Position numbers and translations under genes: made by a program. The notes under the pieces are model-generated. The model ran no database searches. It worked only from the letters and a program-made list of their open reading frames with translations, and was not told the origin of the DNA. Positions 16,892-25,949 of a stretch of 64,000 nucleotides of DNA are shown piece by piece; positions within the stretch are counted from its first letter, which is position 1, and each line of letters starts with the position of its first letter. This DNA comes from Lachnospiraceae bacterium (GTDB taxonomy: Bacteria > Bacillota > Clostridia > Lachnospirales > Lachnospiraceae), in the NCBI GenBank assembly GCA_017434885.1, contig JAFSGE010000041.1, forward strand, positions 1 through 64,000, given 5' to 3'.

Positions 16892-18676
16892 ATGAAAGCA
16901 AAGAAAATTGTTGCATTGCTTTTAACTGCAGCTATGACATTATCTTTAATGGCATGTGGCGGTTCAAGCAGCACAAGCACAGAAACTGCTGAAACAGCAG
17001 CTACTGAAACAAAAGAAGAAACAGCAGCTACCGAAACAGAAGCTGCAGCGACAGAGGAAGAAGCTGAAGATTTATTAGCAGATGTTATTCCTGAAGAAAC
17101 TGTAACTCTCGATGTATATGACCAGTTAGCAAACTATTCCGGTGAACAGATCGGTTGGTTTGGTCAGATTATGTTAGAGAAGTTCAATGTTAAGTTGAAC
17201 ATTATCCCTGAAACTGATGGTGTATATGAAACACGTATGGAATCCGGTAACCTTGGTGACCTCGTAATCTGGGGTAATGATGGTGATGAATACCTTCAGG
17301 CAGTAGAAAAAGGTTTACTGTATGACTGGAACGAAGATGACCTTCTTGCAGAATATGGTCCTTATATCAAAGAGAACATGACATATGCTCTTGAAAAGAA
17401 CGCACAGATTTCCGGTGGAACAACATACGGTTTTGGTTTTGACGTAGCAATTGATTCTTCTGCTCGTCAGGACGGTATGTACACATGGGATCTTCGTTGG
17501 GATCTTTACAAAGAATTAGGTTATCCTGAAATTAAGAATCTTGATGATATGGTAGAAGTTCTTGCTCAGATGCAGGAAATCTGCCCTACAGATGATAACG
17601 GCAAGCCTACCTACGGTGTATCCCTGTTCAATGACTGGGACGGCGACATGGTAATGTTTGTTAAGTCTACAGCAACAGCTTACTACGGATATGATGAATT
17701 TGGTTTCGGTTTATATGATCCTGAAACACAGACATACTATCCTTGTTTACAGGAAGACGGACCTTACCTCACATGCTTAAAGTTCTACAATACTTTATAC
17801 CAGAGAGGATTACTTGATCCCGACTCCCAGACACAGAAATATGACGGTATGGTAGAAGATTACCAGAACGGTACAGCATTCCTGAACGTATTTAACTTCT
17901 TAGGTTCTGCTATGTACAACTCAGAAGCTCATGCAGCTGAAGGTAAGGCTATGTATCCTTGCATTCCTTCCGAAGCAAGACCTATCGCTTACGGACAGAA
18001 CGTATACGGTGGTAACAGACCTTGGACAATTGGCGCTAAGACAGAATATCCTGAACTTTGTATGGCAATCTACAACTGGTTATCTACTCCCGAAGGACGT
18101 ATGGTTGCTGAATACGGTCCTAAGGACATCTGCTGGTACTATGGTGAAGATGGCTTAACATACTTCACAGATCTTGGTAAGGCAGCTAAGTTAGACGGCA
18201 AGACAGAAATGGCAGAAGGATATTCAGGTACATTTGAAGACGGTAACTTCAAGATGAACAATACAACTTGGGGTATCGACTCTCCTAACCCTGAAACAAA
18301 CGGTGAAACATACAACTACAAGAAGTGGGCAAGCTTTACAGCAGAACCCGGTTCTGATATCGAAGCTGACTGGAGAGATCATACAGGATGTGCTACACCT
18401 GATGAATACTTCGGAACATTCAACTATGTTTTAGCTCCCGGTACAATGTACTCTGCAGGTGTTAAGTCTGATGAATTACAGGTAATCTGGAATCAGGTTG
18501 CTACATGTATCAAGGACAACTCTTGGAAAGCTATTTACGCAGCAAGCGATGCTGAATTTGATCAGATTGTAGCAGACATGATTGCTCAGGCTGATGAATA
18601 CGGCTATGCACAGTGTGTAGAATTCCAGGAGAACGAAGCTAAGTTAAGAGCAGCTGCAGAAGATGCTGTTAAATAA
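16892..18676 (+). CDS. Extracellular oligosaccharide-binding lipoprotein (LplA/YesO type)
   Basis: This 594-residue lipoprotein has a lipobox in the signal peptide (LSLMACGG, Cys near residue 22). A Thr/Glu/Ala-rich linker of about 45 residues precedes a large two-lobed binding fold. It captures oligosaccharide outside the membrane and delivers it to the two upstream permeases. Features shared with the second binding protein at 27496 include LANYSGEQIGWF and RWDLYKELGYPE. Codon use is more uniform than in neighbours, as in highly expressed genes. AAAAAGGAGGAAG is a very strong ribosome site, and a terminator follows at 18715. Confidence 0.93.
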   Translation: MKAKKIVALLLTAAMTLSLMACGGSSSTSTETAETAATETKEETAATETEAAATEEEAEDLLADVIPEETVTLDVYDQLANYSGEQIGWFGQIMLEKFNVKLNIIPETDGVYETRMESGNLGDLVIWGNDGDEYLQAVEKGLLYDWNEDDLLAEYGPYIKENMTYALEKNAQISGGTTYGFGFDVAIDSSARQDGMYTWDLRWDLYKELGYPEIKNLDDMVEVLAQMQEICPTDDNGKPTYGVSLFNDWDGDMVMFVKSTATAYYGYDEFGFGLYDPETQTYYPCLQEDGPYLTCLKFYNTLYQRGLLDPDSQTQKYDGMVEDYQNGTAFLNVFNFLGSAMYNSEAHAAEGKAMYPCIPSEARPIAYGQNVYGGNRPWTIGAKTEYPELCMAIYNWLSTPEGRMVAEYGPKDICWYYGEDGLTYFTDLGKAAKLDGKTEMAEGYSGTFEDGNFKMNNTTWGIDSPNPETNGETYNYKKWASFTAEPGSDIEADWRDHTGCATPDEYFGTFNYVLAPGTMYSAGVKSDELQVIWNQVATCIKDNSWKAIYAASDAEFDQIVADMIAQADEYGYAQCVEFQENEAKLRAAAEDAVK

Positions 18677-18714
18677 GCTGAAATTCACCAAGAATTAAAA
18701 AATAAATAAAAATG

Positions 18715-18747
18715 AGGGGCTGCTTTTTTATAGAGCAGTCCCTTTTT
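18715..18747 (+). terminator. Terminator after the binding-protein gene
   Basis: AGGGGCTGC (18715-18723) pairs with GCAGTCCCT (18735-18743), with one G-U pair, followed by T5. It probably reduces read-through from the highly expressed binding-protein gene into the DUF624 gene, giving polar expression within the locus. Confidence 0.7.
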
Positions 18748-18771
18748 GCAAAAAAGAAAGTGAGAAATAAT

Positions 18772-19428
18772 ATGAAATTTTTCAGTGTAGACAGTCCCTT
18801 ATACCGCTTCATGATGAAATTTTTAGATGTGCTGAAATTAAATTTTATGTGGATACTTTTTAGTCTCCCAATTATTACTATCGGTGCTTCCAGTGTTGCA
18901 GCTATGTCGGTAGCGCTTAAAATGGTGGATGATGAAGAGGGATACATAGGCAGAAGCTTTATTAAGGCGTTTAAGGAAAACTGGAAGCAGGGTATTGTTC
19001 TGGGTGTTCTCACTTTTGTAGCTGCGTACGCAGTATATTTGGATTTTCAGTTATTTGAAGCAGTGGAAGGAAATCCGATTATGTTTCTGATTATCGGCAT
19101 GGTATCCTGTTTTATTGTAATATTGGCATTAATATATGCTTATCCGCTTATGGCAAGATATGAAAATTCTATTGTAAAAACCATTCAGAATTCCTATAAA
19201 ATTGCAAGAAAATATTTTGGTCGTACAGTTCTTCTTGTCTTTTTATTAGCGGTGGAATTTGTAATTTTCCAGTTTAATTCTACTATGGTTTTCTTTGGAA
19301 TTATTATCGGTCCGGCATTTATGATTTTTACGGTGGCTGCTATCAGCAAACGAATTTTTCAGGAGATAGAAAAAGAACCGGGTGCTGTCATTAAAAAGAG
19401 CAGCAAACCGGAGCAAGAAGAAGGATAA
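18772..19428 (+). CDS. DUF624 (YesL-like) membrane protein
   Basis: This 218-residue protein starts at ATG 18772 (MKFFSVDSPLYRFMMKFLDV). The frame is open upstream only through the terminator. It has about four to five membrane helices, with the DUF624 hallmark NFMWILFSLPIITIGASSVAAMS. In Bacillus subtilis the relative YesL is encoded beside yesM, yesN and the yesOPQ transporter. The same company is found here. The biochemical role is unknown; an accessory part of the sugar transporter or its signalling is inference. Confidence 0.85.
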   Translation: MKFFSVDSPLYRFMMKFLDVLKLNFMWILFSLPIITIGASSVAAMSVALKMVDDEEGYIGRSFIKAFKENWKQGIVLGVLTFVAAYAVYLDFQLFEAVEGNPIMFLIIGMVSCFIVILALIYAYPLMARYENSIVKTIQNSYKIARKYFGRTVLLVFLLAVEFVIFQFNSTMVFFGIIIGPAFMIFTVAAISKRIFQEIEKEPGAVIKKSSKPEQEEG

Positions 19429-19432
19429 TTGT

Positions 19433-20347
19433 ATGGCAAAAAGAGATTTGGCGGGTTTAAAATATAAAGTAACAGAAGATAAATGGAAACGTGTCATTAT
19501 TGATACGGATGCGGCGTGTGAAGCAGATGACCCATATGCGATTGCACATGCCTTAATGAGTAAAAAGCTTGATATAAGAGCTATTTTTGCAGAGCAGTTT
19601 CATGAGCCGGGAAGTACCAGGAAAAGTTATGATGAAATCATGGCGGTTTTGGACTGCATGGACATGTCGGTACCTGTTTTTATGGGGGAAGAGGGACCCC
19701 TTGAAGAAATAGAAGATAGCAGTTTATCACCGGCAGCAGAATTTCTGATAGAAGAAGCTATGAGAGAGGCGGAAAGTCCCTTGTATGTTTTATGCATGGG
19801 TGCTTTGACTAATGTGGCATCCGCAATTCGGAAAAATTCTGCTATTATAAGTAAAATGACAGTGGTCTGGATTGGCGGGCACAGCCATGAATGTGTGAAT
19901 CCCGACCATAGAGAATTTAATTGCGGAAATGATGTAAAAGCGGCTAATCTGGTTATAAGCAGTGGTGTGGAGTTTTGGCAGATACCTAATAATGTTTATG
20001 GCACCATGCACATTGGATTGGCAGAAATTCAAAAGAAAATTTATCCTTACGGAAAAATCGGTAAACATTTATATGAAAATACTGTAAATTTTAATGAGTC
20101 GGAGCATGCCGGCTGGACAGCAGGAGAGAGCTGGTCACTTGGGGATTCACCTTCCGTAGGAGTGGTGATAGAGCCAAATTGCGGCAGCTCGGTATACAAA
20201 GAAGCACCAATTATTAATGAAGATACTTCCTATTGCTTTGAAATGGGAAGACCAAAGATAAAAGTATATACATCCATTAATTCCAGGTTTATTTTGGAAG
20301 ATTTTTTTGCAAAGTTGCAGTTGTTATATCCTTATGAAGAGCGATAA
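19433..20347 (+). CDS. Nucleoside hydrolase-like protein
   Basis: This is a 304-residue protein starting at ATG 19433, four bases after the DUF624 stop. VIIDTDAACEADDPYAIAHAL (residues 21-41) is a variant of the DTDxGxDDxxA calcium-binding motif of inosine-uridine hydrolases, with an Ala-Cys-Glu insertion. LCMGALTNVASAI matches the second family signature. Members of this divergent group occur in glycan loci and may cleave an N- or O-glycosidic pentose bond other than nucleosides. No signal peptide is seen. The substrate cannot be read. The GH3 gene follows within 30 bases. Confidence 0.75.
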   Translation: MAKRDLAGLKYKVTEDKWKRVIIDTDAACEADDPYAIAHALMSKKLDIRAIFAEQFHEPGSTRKSYDEIMAVLDCMDMSVPVFMGEEGPLEEIEDSSLSPAAEFLIEEAMREAESPLYVLCMGALTNVASAIRKNSAIISKMTVVWIGGHSHECVNPDHREFNCGNDVKAANLVISSGVEFWQIPNNVYGTMHIGLAEIQKKIYPYGKIGKHLYENTVNFNESEHAGWTAGESWSLGDSPSVGVVIEPNCGSSVYKEAPIINEDTSYCFEMGRPKIKVYTSINSRFILEDFFAKLQLLYPYEER

Positions 20348-20373
20348 TGATATTTGATAGCAGGGAGAAATCT

Positions 20374-23361
20374 ATGAGTGATTATAAGAGCACACCTTTA
20401 TGGAATAATGAATTACCGATAGAAGAGAGACTTGATTATTTAATAAATGAATTGACATTAGAAGAGAAAATTACATGCCTGACGACCGGATGCCCGGATA
20501 TTGAGCGTCTGGGAATCAAGGCATCTTATATGGGCGGCGAAGCTGCTCATGGAATAGAAGCAAGACATGATCAGGCGTTTAATGCCGGAGAGCCGGAGCC
20601 AACAACATCTTTTACGCAACCTATTGGTATGAGCGGAAGCTTTGACCGCGAGCTGATAAAGGAGTGCGGACGGGCAGTAGGTGAGGAAGCAAGAGCACTT
20701 TTTACAAGAAATGGTGGTGGCGGTCTTTGTCGCTGGGCACCTACAATTGATATGGAGAGAGATCCCCGTTGGGGAAGAACGGAAGAAGCATACGGAGAGG
20801 ACCCTTATCTTACAGGGGAAATGTCTGCGGCCTATATTCAGGGTATGAAAGGAGATCATCCTTTCTACTTGCGCTGTGGTGCAACATTAAAACATTTTTA
20901 TGCCAATAACGTAGAGCAGGACAGAATTAAAATTTCTTCTTCTTTGGACGGAAGAAATAAATATGAATATTATTTAGAGCCGTTTCGCAAAGCCATTGAA
21001 GAGGGCGGCGCAGAAGCAATCATGACTTCTTACAATGAAATCAATGGTGTGCCGGCGATTGTCAATCCTGAAGTACAGGAGATTTTAAAGGATACTTACG
21101 GTCTTCCGGGGCACGTGGTTTGTGATGGTGGAGATTTTCAGCAGACAGTTTACGATCATCAATATTTTGAGACCCATGCCGAGACAGTGGCTTACGGATT
21201 AAAAGCAGGTGTAGACTGTTTTACGGATAACGGAGAAGTAGTCTTTGCGGCAGCAAGAGAAGCACTTGCAAAGGGTCTTATGACAGAGGAAGATGTGAAC
21301 CGTTCTGTGAGAAATTCCTTCCGCACCAGAATTCGTCTCGGATTTTTTGACAACAAGGGGGAATGTCCTTATACCGGAATGGGTGAAGAGTTTATTAATA
21401 ACGAGGAGCACAAAACGCTTTCAGCCAAAATGGCACAGGAATCTGTGGTATTGTTAAAAAATGAAGCACAAATTCTGCCTATCAAACCGGAAGAGACTAG
21501 TTCACTGGCAGTTATCGGGCCTATGGCTGATGTATGGTATAAAGACTGGTATTGCGGAATTCCGCCTTATGAAATAACACCGCTTGCAGGAATTAAGGAG
21601 CAGTACAAAGACACAGCTATTTCTTATGAGAGCGGTTTGTATGATATTTACCTAACCTGTGAGGATAAGTATATCGGTCTGGATGAAAACTTAAGACTTC
21701 GTCTTACCGATAAAGAGCATGCAGAAGTATTCTGCTTTACAGACTGGGGTTGCGGAAGTACCACTTTGCAGGCAAGCAGTAATAATAAGTTTGTAACACT
21801 GGAAGAAGGTTCTTATTTAATCAAGGCTGACAAAAAAGAAGCATTTTCCTGGTTTATCAGGGAAAGTTTCCGGTTTATCAACACACAGACAGGTTCTTTT
21901 GATGTAGAGCCGGAAAGCGGTGATGCTTATTATATTAACAGTTGGAACGGCAGAAAAGTGACCGTTGATGAGGACGGTTATCTGGTAGTAATCAAAACCG
22001 ATGAAAAAACAGTTGGTGAAGGTGATGATGAAAAGCTTGGACGCAAGTGTCACGCCGTATTTAGAGGAGAGCCTTCCGTATTCGGTATGGAAATCGTGAC
22101 AAACGGAATTGCCGACGCAGTAAACGCAGCTAAGGAAGCAGAAAAAGCAGTGGTAATCATCGGAAGTAACCCGGTGATTAACAGCAAAGAAGAGATTGAC
22201 AGAACGACATTGGAGCTTCCTCCTGCGCAGCAGAGGCTGGTGGATGCTGTGCTTGCGGTTAATCCGCAAACAGTAGTAATTCTTGTGACTAATTATCCGT
22301 ATTCTGTAAATAGATTGCAGGAAACCGTTCCCGGAATTTTGTATGCACCGTCGGGAAGCCAGGAGCTTGGAACCGGAATTGCATCGGTAATAAGCGGAGA
22401 AGTATCTCCTGCGGCAAGACTTGCCATGACATGGTACCGTTCGGAGAAAGATTTGCCGGATATCAATGATTATGATATCATTCAGGGAAAGAGAACTTAT
22501 CAGTATTTTGAAAAAGAGGTATTATATCCCTTTGGTTACGGCCTTACATACAGTGAATTTTTGTATGGACCACTTACTTTGGAAAAGGACAGCGACAACA
22601 TCAAAGTTACATTTAAAGTGACAAATAAGGGAGAGGCTACTTCCGATGAAGTAGTGCAGCTTTATGTCCGGAAAGAAAAGTCCCGTGTAAAGCAGCCACT
22701 TTTACAGCTAAAAGGATTTGATCGTATCAAAGGAATGGAGCCCGGAGAAACCAGAGAAGTATCACTTATGATAAAAACAAAGGATTTACGTTACTTTGAT
22801 GTGATATCCGACTCTCTTCTTTTAGAAGAAGGTGATTATACCTTTATGTTGGGAGCTTCATCTAAGGATATCAGACAAAGTCAGACCATTTTTGTAGAGG
22901 GTAGCAAAGCGCCTGCAAGAAATCCTTTTGCAGAGACAAAGGCGGAGCAATACGATGCTTATGAGAACTGTTTTATACATAAGGGATGCAAAGGGCACAC
23001 CACAACTAAGGAGACGGCCATTATCCCCGGAAAAGCAGGAGATGCACCTGATGTTGTGGATAACGATACCAAGGAAAAGGTAAGCGGTGTATTACGCTAC
23101 AAAGATTTTGTATTTGACAAACAGCCTCAGAAAGTACGTCTTCTTCTTTCTGCGCTTCAGGACGGCACAGTAACTTTCATGTTAAACAATGCGGATGGTG
23201 ATAAGGAATTGTGTGAAATTCATGTAAGCAGTAAAGAAGACAGAGATTTTGAGTGGATAGAAGCTGACATAATTGCTTCCGACATTAAAGAAAACAGTAA
23301 TACGCAACTTACCGTGAATATAAACGGCAAAATAAAATTGGCAAAGTTTCTCTTTTTATAG
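20374..23361 (+). CDS. GH3 family beta-glycosidase (beta-xylosidase/beta-glucosidase type)
   Basis: This is a 995-residue cytoplasmic enzyme. ATG 20374 is chosen because CAGGGAGAAA precedes it; an upstream ATG overlapping the previous stop (20347) has no ribosome site. The N-terminal TIM barrel has the nucleophile D251 in HVVCDGGDF and the substrate pair in LKHFYANN (172-179). DMERDPRWGRTEEAYGEDP is the conserved GH3 loop and resembles beta-xylosidases. An insertion of about 125 residues (about 415-540, rich in short strands) sits in the second domain. A fibronectin-III-like domain follows, and an extra C-terminal domain of about 130 residues may bind carbohydrate. It would release xylose or glucose from non-reducing ends. 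Confidence 0.92.
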   Translation: MSDYKSTPLWNNELPIEERLDYLINELTLEEKITCLTTGCPDIERLGIKASYMGGEAAHGIEARHDQAFNAGEPEPTTSFTQPIGMSGSFDRELIKECGRAVGEEARALFTRNGGGGLCRWAPTIDMERDPRWGRTEEAYGEDPYLTGEMSAAYIQGMKGDHPFYLRCGATLKHFYANNVEQDRIKISSSLDGRNKYEYYLEPFRKAIEEGGAEAIMTSYNEINGVPAIVNPEVQEILKDTYGLPGHVVCDGGDFQQTVYDHQYFETHAETVAYGLKAGVDCFTDNGEVVFAAAREALAKGLMTEEDVNRSVRNSFRTRIRLGFFDNKGECPYTGMGEEFINNEEHKTLSAKMAQESVVLLKNEAQILPIKPEETSSLAVIGPMADVWYKDWYCGIPPYEITPLAGIKEQYKDTAISYESGLYDIYLTCEDKYIGLDENLRLRLTDKEHAEVFCFTDWGCGSTTLQASSNNKFVTLEEGSYLIKADKKEAFSWFIRESFRFINTQTGSFDVEPESGDAYYINSWNGRKVTVDEDGYLVVIKTDEKTVGEGDDEKLGRKCHAVFRGEPSVFGMEIVTNGIADAVNAAKEAEKAVVIIGSNPVINSKEEIDRTTLELPPAQQRLVDAVLAVNPQTVVILVTNYPYSVNRLQETVPGILYAPSGSQELGTGIASVISGEVSPAARLAMTWYRSEKDLPDINDYDIIQGKRTYQYFEKEVLYPFGYGLTYSEFLYGPLTLEKDSDNIKVTFKVTNKGEATSDEVVQLYVRKEKSRVKQPLLQLKGFDRIKGMEPGETREVSLMIKTKDLRYFDVISDSLLLEEGDYTFMLGASSKDIRQSQTIFVEGSKAPARNPFAETKAEQYDAYENCFIHKGCKGHTTTKETAIIPGKAGDAPDVVDNDTKEKVSGVLRYKDFVFDKQPQKVRLLLSALQDGTVTFMLNNADGDKELCEIHVSSKEDRDFEWIEADIIASDIKENSNTQLTVNINGKIKLAKFLFL

Positions 23362-23385
23362 TACAGAAAAGGAAAGGTGTATCAA

Positions 23386-24213
23386 ATGATTCATAATGTA
23401 ATAGACATGACGGTAGAAGGAAGTGTGGGTACGCCCACACTGACTACCTATATTATTGACGATGCAGAGATGTTTCTGATTCGAAAACGTCCTCTTATTA
23501 TCATTTGTCCCGGCGGCGGATACAATCATTTATCCGACAGAGAGGGCGAATTGCTTGCTTTGCAGTATTTGTCCATGGGATTTCATGCGGCGGTGCTTCG
23601 TTACAGTGTGACTCCGGCTGTTTATCCCACGCCGCTTTCAGAGCTTGCTAAAGCAATGGCTACCGTAAGGAAACATGTGGATGAATGGCATATTGAAGAA
23701 AATAAGATTTTGGTACAGGGCTCTTCTGCAGGGGGACATTTGGCAGGACTTTTGGGATGTTATTGGAACAAGGAGTGGCTGGCAGAGCAGATTGCAGAGG
23801 GAAATAAGGAGCTACTGAGACCAAACGGTCTGATACTGAGCTATCCGGTTATCACATCAGGTGAGTTTGCACACAGAGGTTCCTTTGATATGCTGATTGG
23901 AGAAGCTGCCGATACGCAGCGAAGGGAAAAACTTTTGGAAGAGTTATCTTTGGAAAAACAGGTAACGGAGGATACACCTCCTACCTTTATCTGGCACACT
24001 TATGAGGATGGTGCCGTACCGGCAGAAAATTCCCTGCTTTTTGTGCAGGCACTGCGCAGAAAGAATATCCCGGTTGAGTTTCATCTGTATCCTAAGGGCG
24101 GACATGGCTTAGGTCTTGGAACGGAGCTGACCTGTTCTTCTTCAGGCAAGGAAATCAGACCGGAGATTAATACCTGGATTCACATGGCGGAAACTTTTAT
24201 CAGAAATTTATAA
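23386..24213 (+). CDS. Alpha/beta hydrolase, probable acetyl(xylan)esterase
   Basis: This is a 275-residue enzyme with start ATG 23386, eight bases after AAAGGAAAGG; a GTG three codons earlier is less well placed. ICPGGGYNHLSDREGE forms the oxyanion-hole GGG. The nucleophile is S114 in QGSSAGGH (GxSxG), and the catalytic His is in PKGGHGLG near the C-terminus. The fold resembles the lipase/esterase branch often found beside xylan enzymes, so it may deacetylate imported oligosaccharides. No signal peptide is present. A terminator follows immediately, and the next gene is convergent. Confidence 0.8.
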   Translation: MIHNVIDMTVEGSVGTPTLTTYIIDDAEMFLIRKRPLIIICPGGGYNHLSDREGELLALQYLSMGFHAAVLRYSVTPAVYPTPLSELAKAMATVRKHVDEWHIEENKILVQGSSAGGHLAGLLGCYWNKEWLAEQIAEGNKELLRPNGLILSYPVITSGEFAHRGSFDMLIGEAADTQRREKLLEELSLEKQVTEDTPPTFIWHTYEDGAVPAENSLLFVQALRRKNIPVEFHLYPKGGHGLGLGTELTCSSSGKEIRPEINTWIHMAETFIRNL

Positions 24214-24214
24214 A

Positions 24215-24240
24215 GCCCCATGTTACTGGGGCAGGTTTTT
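24215..24240 (+). terminator. Terminator between the esterase and the response regulator
   Basis: GCCCC (24215-24219) pairs with GGGGC (24228-24232), and a T-run follows within a few bases. The right arm lies inside the last codons of the convergent regulator gene, so the two 3' ends are packed together. Confidence 0.55.
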
Positions 24241-25788
24241 GCGGTATTCCGCAGGGCTGATGCCAACGTATTTTTTGAATTTTTTGTGGAAGTAATCCAC
24301 GTTTTTGTAGCCTACCTGTTCGGCAATTTCGTAAACCTTAAGGCGGTTTTCTTTGAGCAATTCAAGGGAATGCTCAATACGTTTATTATCTACGTAGGAG
24401 TTAAAGCTTTCGCCCACGGTTTTGTTAAAGATTTTGCCAAGGTAGGCACTGTTATATCCAAACAGCGGAGCAATACTCTCCAGTTTGATATTATTCTGGT
24501 AGTTATGGTCGATATAATAGAGAATGTCGTCCAAAACAGTATCTCTGGAGGGATTACCCGTTGCATTCATCACCATTTCCGCCTGCTCAGATATGTACTG
24601 TATCATTTCATAAAGATAATGACAGTTTTCCAGTTTGTCGATGGATTCGGCGTTGGTCGGAAAAGGAATGGATGTATTATTGTAAATATGATTTACTTTT
24701 TCTTTTATGCGTAAGTACAAATCCGTTAAAAATAACTTCACGGATGTAATGTCATTTTTGACATTATATAGGTATTCTTCCAGTTCAAAAAGAGATTCCG
24801 CAACCTTTTTACGGTTAAAGGTGAGAAGATAATCCGTAAGCATGTTACAGTATTCTTCCAGTTTTTCATTGCTAATTTCCAAAATTCTGTTTTTTACATC
24901 GGGAAGCTCCTCATAGCCTAAAGTATGTTGTCCCTGAATACAGAAAAATCTTCTCTTGCAGAGAGTGGATGCTTCTTCGTAAGAAAGATAAATTTCATCC
25001 AGATTGTTAACCGGTCTTCCGTAGGCAAGGAAGAGAGAATCCAAAGGGCTTCCTTCCTGAGGAGACGCTTTTTCATAACGGTCAAGAAAACCCTGGAATT
25101 TGGAAAGGGCAAAGCTTCCTTTCAGAAGTATGACTTCATTCCCCTCTTCTTCAAAATGTTCAAAGGTATGGTTTCCTTTATTGGTCACTTTCAAAAGGTC
25201 TGCAAAATTATAGCTGATATCTGAGGGATTCAGACTGAATTTTTCATAAATTACCACTTGATAGACATCGGCACAAAGATGCATTTCTTCCAGTTCGTTT
25301 TGGGAAAAAGTAACGGTATCGGAGGAATCATAAGTACCGGTTACGATTTCGTGAAGAATCACATTTTTTGCTTTATGCTTTAAAAGTGTAAGGTTGTCTG
25401 ACTTAGAGCGTGCAGCTTCCAGGTCGCTTTTTATTTTAACAAGTGCCTGCAGAAGTTCATCTTCATCAATGGGCTTGGTCAGGTAAAATTCTACGCCGTA
25501 ACGGATGGCAGTCTGGGCATAGGTAAAGTCGGAATAGCCGCTTAAGATAATAAATTTACCCTGATAGCCTTTTTCCCTGGCAATACGGATAATATCGGTA
25601 CCGTACATTTTGGGCATACGGATGTCAAGAAGAACCAGACTGGGCTCATTTTTTAAAATACCTTCCAGGGCATCTTCTCCGTTACCTGCTTCCCCGCAAA
25701 TGGTAAAGCCAAGCTCATTCCAGTCAACAATACACTTCAGACCTTCTCTGATATTCTGTTCATCATCTGCAATAAATACGGTTTCCAT
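24223..25788 (-). CDS. YesN-type response regulator (receiver + AraC HTH)
   Basis: This is a 521-residue regulator. The N-terminal receiver (1-120) has DDE at 8-10, the phospho-acceptor D55 in LVLLDIRMP and a conserved Lys in YLTKPID. A variable middle of about 270 residues follows. The C-terminal 100 residues form an AraC double helix-turn-helix with KLESIAPLFGYNSAYLGKIF and VGYKNVDYFHKKFKKYVG. The kinase at 12400 would phosphorylate D55, and the regulator would activate transporter and enzyme promoters. It is the only minus-strand gene inside the run of plus-strand locus genes from 12.4 to 34.2 kb. AAAGGAAGAAAAA precedes the start. Confidence 0.93.
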   Translation of the reverse strand: METVFIADDEQNIREGLKCIVDWNELGFTICGEAGNGEDALEGILKNEPSLVLLDIRMPKMYGTDIIRIAREKGYQGKFIILSGYSDFTYAQTAIRYGVEFYLTKPIDEDELLQALVKIKSDLEAARSKSDNLTLLKHKAKNVILHEIVTGTYDSSDTVTFSQNELEEMHLCADVYQVVIYEKFSLNPSDISYNFADLLKVTNKGNHTFEHFEEEGNEVILLKGSFALSKFQGFLDRYEKASPQEGSPLDSLFLAYGRPVNNLDEIYLSYEEASTLCKRRFFCIQGQHTLGYEELPDVKNRILEISNEKLEEYCNMLTDYLLTFNRKKVAESLFELEEYLYNVKNDITSVKLFLTDLYLRIKEKVNHIYNNTSIPFPTNAESIDKLENCHYLYEMIQYISEQAEMVMNATGNPSRDTVLDDILYYIDHNYQNNIKLESIAPLFGYNSAYLGKIFNKTVGESFNSYVDNKRIEHSLELLKENRLKVYEIAEQVGYKNVDYFHKKFKKYVGISPAEYRKNLPQ

Positions 25789-25819
25789 TTTTTCTTCCTT
25801 TGCACATTTGATAATATCA

Positions 25820-25848
25820 TTTTAAAGGAAAGCATAAGGGGTTGTCAA
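25820..25848 (-). promoter_or_regulatory. Promoter of the response regulator (minus strand)
   Basis: Read on the minus strand, TTGACA (complement of 25843-25848) and TTAAAA (complement of 25820-25825) are 17 bases apart, about 30 bases before the start codon. The perfect -35 suggests constitutive expression of the regulator, unlike the weak -35 regions of its presumed targets. On the plus strand, TATAAT at 25905-25910 may serve the GH43 operon. Confidence 0.5.
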
Positions 25849-25949
25849 ATTTGAGAGGTAAAGTATCTTCAATTAGTTTGGTATATTATTAAAAAAGGAA
25901 ATTGTATAATAAAAAGTACAATACAGACAGTGCGAAAGGAAGTATTTTT

